Source: Sparassis latifolia (Eukaryota; Basidiomycota; Agaricomycetes; Polyporales; Sparassidaceae). From it: a stretch of 64,000 bases of DNA. The position numbers and the translations under genes were made by a program. The stretch is from positions 1,922,001 through 1,986,000 of the forward strand of contig CM031561.1 of NCBI GenBank assembly GCA_018466975.1. The letters are read 5' to 3'. The notes under the pieces are model-generated. The model saw only the letters and a list, made by a program, of their open reading frames with translations. It was not told the origin of the DNA and searched no databases. Shown one piece after another: positions 57,258 through 64,000 of this stretch (its first letter is position 1; each line of letters begins with the position of its first letter).

Positions 57258-58309
57258 CGTTGTATATGAAAGGGTAAGCAATCGGTGAGAAAACGAGTAG
57301 CACTGCGTGTGAGAGGTGTACTTGTCGCTGTTAGGGTCGTCGAGATATTACATACCTTTTATACCGTGCATTTTCGGCGCTGCTCTTCGTAACTGAGGTC
57401 GCGATGAAGGAGTAGCCGATTTCCCGCCTGAATTTCTTGCATCCGTCGCCAAAGCTCTTGACAATGGACGGACGAAGGGAAGCGGCATTCACAGCCTCAC
57501 GGGTCAATATAGGAGCGGAGACGGAGGCGAAGACAGCTAGAAGGGAAATCGACTGAATAAGACAAGGGGGATCAAAAATCACAAAAATCGGGACGAGTAT
57601 TCCGCGGGGAGCCTTACAGCCTTACAGCCGTCCTAGTTCCCCAGGAGCCTAGGAAAGGCGTCTGCATCCATATAGGTGAGAGTTTGTCAAGAGAAGTCAG
57701 TACGTACTATGTCCTAGGTGCTTTCAGACTGTGAGACGAAGTGAAGGTCCTCTGTGATTATTTCCGGAGCAACCAACGTTCCAACAGCATAGAACCAGAA
57801 GGTGAGAAAATGCCATGGGTTTTCGGCACGGCGGCAACGAAAGTTGGAAGGACAAGCACCCGAATGACTTTAAAGCAGGTACCATCACGGCGTTTCTGAA
57901 GTTCCATAACGCCAGGCTTCCGAGTTGTCGAGCACTTGGCAGCACTTCTCGCGGTGAAGTTGCCTCCGCGGGGACGTTCATGATAATGCAATCAGTTCCA
58001 AGCTGCACTAGTCCGCTCGAGGACGTATTGCACTGCTAAAAGAGCCCTGCGCGCGAATATGCAAGACATGGAGAGGATAGTGAATAGCAGTGTGGAGACC
58101 AAGTAGTGGGGGACAACGCAAGAAGCAGCGCGGGAACTTAGAGTGATCTTATCTGGTATAGGAGATCTATCAATATTATCGGCGAGTCTGAGTCACTGGG
58201 CCAATTAGGCCTAACGTTCTCAAAAACATACCCCCACCATCGTGAAAGTACCGTCTGAAGTCCTCGGTAGCCTTTGATCCCTAGGTAGCACTGGAATCGC
58301 TTCGCCAGC
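57258..58309. other. 1.05 kb divergent intergenic region
   Basis: Between the start of Cys-rich paralog 2 (minus) and the start of the glutaminyl-tRNA synthetase gene (plus). A minus-strand frame at 57331-57582 looks protein-like but begins with GTG and has no ATG. No supported gene. Confidence 0.4.
57355..57365 (-). promoter_or_regulatory. TATA box of Cys-rich paralog 2
   Basis: Minus-strand GGTATAAAAGG about 100 bases upstream of the ATG at 57257, the best TATA consensus in the window, matching the position of the element upstream of paralog 1. Confidence 0.6.
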
Positions 58310-61098
58310 ATGCCTCCGAATCGAGATACTCCGGACACAGCAAGTCTCGTCGAGCTTTTCAAGTCAATTGGTCTCACTCAGTCCAAGGCTGCTGAAGCAG
58401 CAAAAAGCTCAAAGAGTGCTGCGACATTGAAGGAAATTATTGAGATACATGCAGTGACGGAGAAACGACTGGAGGAGAAGCAGGCCGTACTGCTTGCCAG
58501 TCTGGCGGTGCAAAGCTCGAAACTGGAGGCTGGAGAGAGAGGATACGGAGTAGATGCGATTCTGGATGGTCGGTTGAAGAGTACAGACCAGGTTTCTGGT
58601 GAGTGAATTGTCTCACTGACGGACATGCAAAATGTGACTGCGGATGGGGCTTTACAGCTGCGATCAAGTATCTCGAGACGCATTCCCTTCCGATTGATGG
58701 CTTCGAGTTCGACAAGCAATGCGGTGTAGGTGAGTGGGAAGAATCGAGATACTAGCGGATGACCCAACTGATAGTATGCACCTACTCAGGTTTTAGTGTT
58801 ACTCCCGAGCAACTGTCTTCACAAGTTGCATCGTACGTCACTTCAAGCGCCTCAGCGGGATGGAACAACTTGGGCGCTGTCATTGGGAGTCTGAAAGGCA
58901 CGGAATTGCGCTGGGCGAATCCACTTGAGCTCAAGAACGCCGTGGAGCGGGCCTTTGCGGAGAAATTTGGACCCAAAGAAGCGTCGAAACCCAAGGGCAA
59001 GGTAATCGCGTCCTATGAACCCCATTCCGTCTCATTCATCGCGCTTCTAGGAAGCTAAGAAAGATACGCTCGCAAAGACAGTGTCAGCCGGTGAACCAAC
59101 CGCCACAACCGCATCCACATCCAAATCTGTCTTCCTTGAAGGGTTCCTCGGGCGCCTGCACAAGCCGGGCGAGAATCCGCAGATCCATCCACATCTCCGT
59201 GAAAGACATCTTGCTGCAACAGGTGGACTCGTATATACGCGTTTTCCCCCCGAGCCGAACGGTTTCTTACACATTGGGCACTCGAAAGCCATCTTGGTCA
59301 ACTTCGGGTATGCGGCGTACCATGGCGGGAAATGCTATCTCAGATATGATGATACGAACCCTTCGGCAGAGGAGGGGCGATACTTCGAGAGTATCTTGCA
59401 GTCCGTGAGGTGGCTCGGCTTTGAGCCGTGGAAAATCACGTATTCGAGTGATTACTTTGACGAGCTGTACGAGCTGGCCGTCGAGCTTATCAGGAGAGAT
59501 AAGGCGTACGTATGCCATTGCTCTGGTGCGTTTACAAGGATATGCACTTTTGGTTGCTTCTGAATATTCACAGGTGACGAAATCTACGAGAATAGAGGAG
59601 GTGACGAACGTGGTCCGCGGAAAGCATGTGCGCATCGCACAAGACCTGTCTCACACTCGCTAGGAGAATTTAGGAGGATGAAGCATGGAATATATCAGCC
59701 AGGCGAGGCCATCCTCCGAATGAAGCAGGACCTAGAGTCCGGAAACACCATGATGTGGGATTTAGTTGCGTATCGAGTGCTAAACGCTCCTCACCACCGC
59801 ACGCACGACAAATGGAAGATCTATCCAACATATGATTTCACACACTGTCTGTGTGACAGCTTTGAGAACATCTCGTCAGTATCTGTCATCACTTTCCCCT
59901 GCCCTCTCTGAACAACTTGCACAGGCATTCACTATGTACAACAGAATTCATTGCCTCGCGAGAGTCGTATGACTGGCTTTGCGATGCTCTGGAGGTATAT
60001 AAGCCCCGCCAATCCGAATACGGCCGTTTGAATGTTACGGGAACCATAATGTCGAAACGCAAGATTCGACAACTCGTTCAGGAGAACTATGTCCTGGATT
60101 GGGACGACCCCCGTCTATACACCCTCATCGCACTCCGGCGACGAGGCGTACCTCCGGGTGCAATCATCTCTTTCGTCAGCTCTCTTGGTGTCTCCACAGC
60201 TGCTTCCAACATCCAGGCTGTGCGCTTCGAACAGACAGTACGGCAGTACCTGGAGAGTACCGCACCGCGCCTGCTCATGGTTTTGTGCCCGCTGAAAGTG
60301 ACAATCGAGAACCTCCCGGAGGATTACCTCCTTTGGCTTGACAAGCCTCTGCACCCCAAGGTACCAGAGCTCGGAACCTCAAAGGTGCCGTTCACACGCA
60401 CGATCTACATTGACGCAGATGACTTCCGGCTGGAGGACTCAAAGGATTACTTCAGACTCGCACCAGGGAAGACTGTCGGGCTTTTCCAGGCCCCGCACCC
60501 CATCACGTGCACGTCATACAAGACTGACCCGGTCACAGGGCGGCCAGTCGAGCTCGTCTGCCGCGTGGAAGACTCCGGTGCGAAGAAGCCTAAAGCGTTC
60601 ATTCAGTGGGTCGCGGTGCACGCACCCTCGGGCAGCCCAGTGCGCGTCGACCAGACCCGCATTTTCTACCAGCTGTTCAAGAGCGAGAATCCATCTGCGG
60701 CTGTGCCGGACTTTAAGGCAGACATCAACCCGGACAGCCTCGAGATCGTCGAGGGAGCGATGGTGGAGGTGGGTTTCTGGGCACTTGCGAAGCGAGCGTA
60801 TGCCGACGCGCGCAAGGAGAGCACGGAGCGTACGGAGAAGGCGTTAAAGACGACCGCAGAGTCTGATACGGTGCCAAGGTTTGACGATGACACGCCGAAG
60901 GCCACCAGCGAGCAGCTGGTTGGCAAGGAGTGCATTCGCTTCCAGGGCTTGCGTGTGGCGTACTTCGCTGCTGACAAGGACGCAAAGTTGGCGTGTCTGG
61001 ATGAGCCCGATGACGTTGTGCCTAGCCGGAGGGAGGGTGACTTGGTCATTCTCAATCGCATAGTTAGTCTGAAGGAGGACTCTGGGAAGACTGCATGA
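58310..61098 (+). CDS. GLN4: Glutaminyl-tRNA synthetase
   Basis: Class I aminoacyl-tRNA synthetase charging tRNA-Gln in the cytosol (and possibly mitochondria). Exons 58310-58598, 58658-58729, 58790-59001, 59051-59525, 59574-59874 and 59925-61098; 840 aa, the normal eukaryotic size. An N-terminal non-catalytic helical domain (residues 1-190, with [20 protein letters not shown]) resembles the Yqr/Gat-B-like appendage of eukaryotic GlnRS. The catalytic domain shows [18 protein letters not shown] (HIGH motif), [21 protein letters not shown], and [12 protein letters not shown] (the MSK motif). The C-terminal beta-barrel anticodon-binding domain ends the protein. Start is the first ATG of the open exon. 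Very confident. Confidence 0.95.
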
Positions 61099-62120
61099 TA
61101 GTGTGCCTGAGTGTGCGCGTCCATCGTAGAAGTAATTAATGTGTGGTTGTACCAGAAGGAGATAGATCTGACTTGCAGTGATGCATGTGTCGACTGCAAT
61201 ACAGCATTGCTACCGACACAAATGTCGATTCCATTTATATGCGAGTATTCCATGAAGATGCGTCTCTTAGCTCTAGCAGTCTAAGCGGACGAGACCGTTC
61301 AATATCTATGTCAATGCATAACCACATCCCCAATGCGACTGACTAGCTTCTTGTGATGAGTGCTCCCACGTTGCGCGCTTGAAACGGTCCGCCTCTTGTC
61401 CACCCACGTACATAACCTGCATTCCTCTAGTTTGGGATGTTCCGGAGCTCCTCCCCCAGGCAATCTGATAGGAACGCCGTTGCAAGCTCGCCGATCTGGT
61501 CGAATATTCCCGAGCTTGGACGCACTCATGAATGACTCAACGTTTCGGATAAAGATCACGCCGAAGTCAGTGAACGATGTTTCGCGCGCACGAGCATGAG
61601 AAGTCCGACAGACGCCCCAGCAGCGTCCCGAACTCGGCTTCCGCTTCTCTGCCACGTCGCGTCGCGATGTCCCACCACCACCTTGAGAAGTGATTCAAAT
61701 TCAGAGTTGTGAATTCCTCTGAGTTGATGATAAGGATCTTCGGGCCTTTGGTTTGTGATCTTCGCATCCACGAGTGCCGGTAAGCAAGCCACAGCGAGAG
61801 ATGACGAGAGGGCTTGTGCCATCTCAAGGATTCTCAACGTTCCATGGCCAATACCATTTTGCCCTAGGAGGCTATACGTGCACAAACTGATCACGGGACA
61901 TTGACTTAGGCAAACGTAGAATATTATTTACGTATGGCTTACTAGGGAAGTGCCGACTGGCGTCGGCCGTGACCTTGCTTGCCGAGATGACTAGCGTAGT
62001 GTCACAGTTTTGACTGATTTTCGAGTGGTCAACGTTGTACAAGTTCAAAGCGGAAGTTCAGAAGTCAATTAATGTTGTTGTCAGATGTCACCGTTGTGAC
62101 TAGGCACACGGGCGACGAAC
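61099..62120. other. 1 kb gap with coding-like minus-strand fragments
   Basis: No complete gene. On the minus strand at about 61570-61830 one frame contains GPKILIINSEEFTTLNLNHF and WDIATRRGREAEAEFGTLLG, and an overlapping frame upstream looks protein-like too; I cannot join them to a start or a family. A perfect 6-bp stem hairpin (gccgac-tggc-gtcggc) is at 61952-61967. Possibly fragments carried by the neighbouring transposon-type sequence. Confidence 0.35.
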
Positions 62121-63824
62121 GTGAAATTTTATATAGACTACATACGTACTCTACTACAGGGAAAAAGTCGAACGAACGGCGGAAAAACCTGCGTAGCCCT
62201 TCCGGCAGTTGATCCATCAAGCCTTCGGGAAGATCAACATCGTGCATTCGACATAATCACTTGGCATCTGCAACAGACATTAGCGGGGTCGAAGCCTCCT
62301 CCTCTGCGCATGATCTTGTATGGCGAGGGTGGGACGGGAAAGTCGAGAGTGATCCAAACGGTTACAGAGGCGTTTGTCACCAAGGGGGTCGACTACATGC
62401 TGGTGAAATCAGCATACACCGGTGTTGCTGCATCACTGATAGATGGGAAGACGACGCACACAATTGGGCACCTATCAATTGGTTCTGGTGGTACCATCAG
62501 TGACGACTCCAAGGTTGTACTGCAGGAGTTCTGGCGAAATCGACAGTATCTCATCATCGACGAGTTCTCCATGTTGGCGAAAACATTTCTCGCGAACCTG
62601 TCAAACACTGTGTCAGTCGGAAAAGAAGGCACCCCACACCGGAAGGATCGTTTCTGGGGAGGCATCAATGTTGTACTTTGTGGTGACCTGCATCAATTCC
62701 CTCCTGTTGCGAAGGGAGCATCAGAAGCCCTGTTCCGTCCCATCGGTGTCAGAGACTCTGACGACTGTGCCCTCGGACGGATGACCTACGAGGAATTCAC
62801 CACTGTTGTCATCCTCAAGGAGCAGATGCGCGTGACGGATGAGGTGTGGAGGAAATTTCTGGCACATCTGAGACATGGCAATGTCCAGCCACGACACATT
62901 GACATGCTACGGAGCCTGATCATCAATCAACGTGAAAGTCCACATACCGACTTTGATTCAGCACCTTGGTCCGATGCATCTCTAGTCACGCCTCGTCATG
63001 CCGTGCGCAAGATGTGGAATGCGGCGGCAGTCCGAAAATGGTGCAGGAAATCGGGAGAGCGCCTGTTCGTTGTGGGTGCAGAGGACAGTTGCAAAGGCCG
63101 TCCGCTCACCGTTCGGGAAAAATACGCCGTGCTCATGCGCAACAAAGACAAGAGAAACAGATCACACAAAAAGGATCTCCCAGAGCAGATCGAGCTGGCG
63201 AAAGGAATGAAGGTGATGGTGACTTCCAATGTGGAGACCGACCTTGACGTTACGAATGGCGCGCGTGGTGAGATCGTAGACATCGTGCTTCATCCGGATG
63301 AGCCGCCACTGGGTCCGGAACCAGTCGTTAACCTGATGAAGTATCTGCCAGCATTTGTGCTCGTAAAGCTTAGTCGTACACGTGCGACGACATTGGAGGG
63401 TCTGGGAGAATGCGTGATTCCTGTGGAGCCCATGGCGATGTCGATGCGGATCAAGGTGGACTTACCGGGAGGCATGGTCGGGCACCGCTATGTGCGTCGG
63501 AAGCAGTTCCCAGTGACAGGCGCATATGCGTTCACTGACTACCGGTCTCAAGGGCAAACTATTCCTATTGTCATTGTCGATATGAAGACACCACCACCAC
63601 CTGGAACTCTAAGTCTATTCAACCTTTATGTCGCGCTCTCAAGGAGTTCTGGTCGCTCAACGATTCGATTGCTTCGGGATTTTGATCCGGAATTGCTTCT
63701 AAAACAGTCGCATGATCCCGATCTTCTGGCAGAGGATGACAGGCTGGAGCGGTTGAATGAGCAGACGAAAGCATGGTGGGTAGAGATGGGCCATTGCATA
63801 TCGAGAGATCCTAGTTCACGTTGA
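62121..63824 (+). CDS. PIF1-like SF1 helicase, Helitron type (likely transposon remnant)
   Basis: An intronless frame of 567 aa in a region where host genes have many introns. SF1B helicase motifs: Walker A GEGGTGKS (residues ~68-75), Walker B in LIIDEFSML, the CGDLHQFPPV motif III, an Arg-bearing LKEQMR (motif IV), and C-terminal TDYRSQGQTIPIVIVD plus NLYVALSRSSGRSTIRLLRDFD, wording typical of fungal Helitron helicases. There is no Rep/HUH nuclease domain or helitron-like N-terminal domain upstream within the window, so this is at most the 3' half of an autonomous element. The first ~20 residues may belong to an intron ending ctactacag at 62151-62159. The frame itself has no internal stop, so recent activity or capture is possible. 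The 176 bases after the stop show no gene. Confidence 0.82.
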   Translation: MKFYIDYIRTLLQGKSRTNGGKTCVALPAVDPSSLREDQHRAFDIITWHLQQTLAGSKPPPLRMILYGEGGTGKSRVIQTVTEAFVTKGVDYMLVKSAYTGVAASLIDGKTTHTIGHLSIGSGGTISDDSKVVLQEFWRNRQYLIIDEFSMLAKTFLANLSNTVSVGKEGTPHRKDRFWGGINVVLCGDLHQFPPVAKGASEALFRPIGVRDSDDCALGRMTYEEFTTVVILKEQMRVTDEVWRKFLAHLRHGNVQPRHIDMLRSLIINQRESPHTDFDSAPWSDASLVTPRHAVRKMWNAAAVRKWCRKSGERLFVVGAEDSCKGRPLTVREKYAVLMRNKDKRNRSHKKDLPEQIELAKGMKVMVTSNVETDLDVTNGARGEIVDIVLHPDEPPLGPEPVVNLMKYLPAFVLVKLSRTRATTLEGLGECVIPVEPMAMSMRIKVDLPGGMVGHRYVRRKQFPVTGAYAFTDYRSQGQTIPIVIVDMKTPPPPGTLSLFNLYVALSRSSGRSTIRLLRDFDPELLLKQSHDPDLLAEDDRLERLNEQTKAWWVEMGHCISRDPSSR

Positions 63825-64000
63825 CACTACATGTATGAAAGTACTACACAATTGTCTATGCAGCGTACAACGACACATCATTGATAAGCAATGGATCATT
63901 TACATTTATTGTAGACCTACGATTTGGAGACGGCACTGGAAGGCCGGAGCTTATCGGGAAGTGAGTCGGGCAAGAACGGGGCAACGAAAAGTGCGTCAAT

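Noticed and set aside
61952..61994. Hairpin followed by CTAG as a Helitron 3' terminus
   Set aside because: The CTAG lies 23 bases after the stem, too far for the usual 10-12, and a 3' end should be downstream of the helicase, not upstream.

Overview
The window is nuclear DNA of a filamentous basidiomycete fungus, most likely an agaricomycete. Nearly every gene is broken by short introns (mostly 41-76 nt, GT...AG, one likely GC...AG), genes are about 1-4 kb and lie on both strands without operons, and the protein set (exocyst, Gemin2, CPSF2, alpha-tubulin, a basidiomycete-style protoglobin, a Kre9/Knh-like cell-wall protein, an IDCase-type decarboxylase) fits that group. I rebuilt most gene models exon by exon; where I give exon coordinates the summed exon lengths keep one open frame from start to stop.

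Layout. 0-10.6 kb: 3' end of SEC10 (+), mitochondrial methylglutaconyl-CoA/enoyl-CoA hydratase (-), Ser/Thr-rich single-pass membrane protein (-), coiled-coil protein of unknown function (-), iso-orotate decarboxylase-like amidohydrolase (+) tail-to-tail with quinolinate phosphoribosyltransferase (-), and a GPI-type Ser-rich wall protein (-). 12.8-25.2 kb: Gemin2 (-) divergent from a Lys-rich DUF3245-like nuclear protein (+), an intronless His/Arg-rich protein (-), a protoglobin (+), a small dual-specificity phosphatase (+) and a very intron-rich hormone-sensitive-lipase-like hydrolase (+). 25.4-32.4 kb: two alpha-tubulin genes in tandem, separated by 3.4 kb that holds inverted and tandem repeats. 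33.6-50.9 kb: Bin3/MePCE-type RNA methyltransferase (+), HAD phosphatase (-), CPSF2/Cft2 (-), a 3.9 kb gene-poor gap containing a wrecked KRE33/NAT10 fragment, ARF1 (+), SEC15 (-) and a TBC Rab-GAP (+). 51.1-64 kb: SDH1 (+), two paralogous tiny Cys/His-rich genes (-), glutaminyl-tRNA synthetase (+) and an intronless PIF1-like helicase of Helitron type (+).

Most genes are core housekeeping: vesicle tethering (SEC10, SEC15, ARF1, TBC), RNA processing (CPSF2, Gemin2, Bin3), cytoskeleton (tubulins), mitochondrial energy metabolism (SDH1, hydratase), NAD and pyrimidine metabolism. There is no sign of a secondary-metabolite cluster.

The least ordinary items are the duplicated Cys/His-rich mini-protein genes at 54.2-57.3 kb (same order of short motifs, matching intron plan, similarly placed TATA boxes), the KRE33-derived pseudogene in an otherwise empty gap, the protoglobin with two Cys-Pro dipeptides in its N-terminal tail, and the transposon-type helicase at the right edge. 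Functions and family names rest on motif recognition by eye; no search was run.
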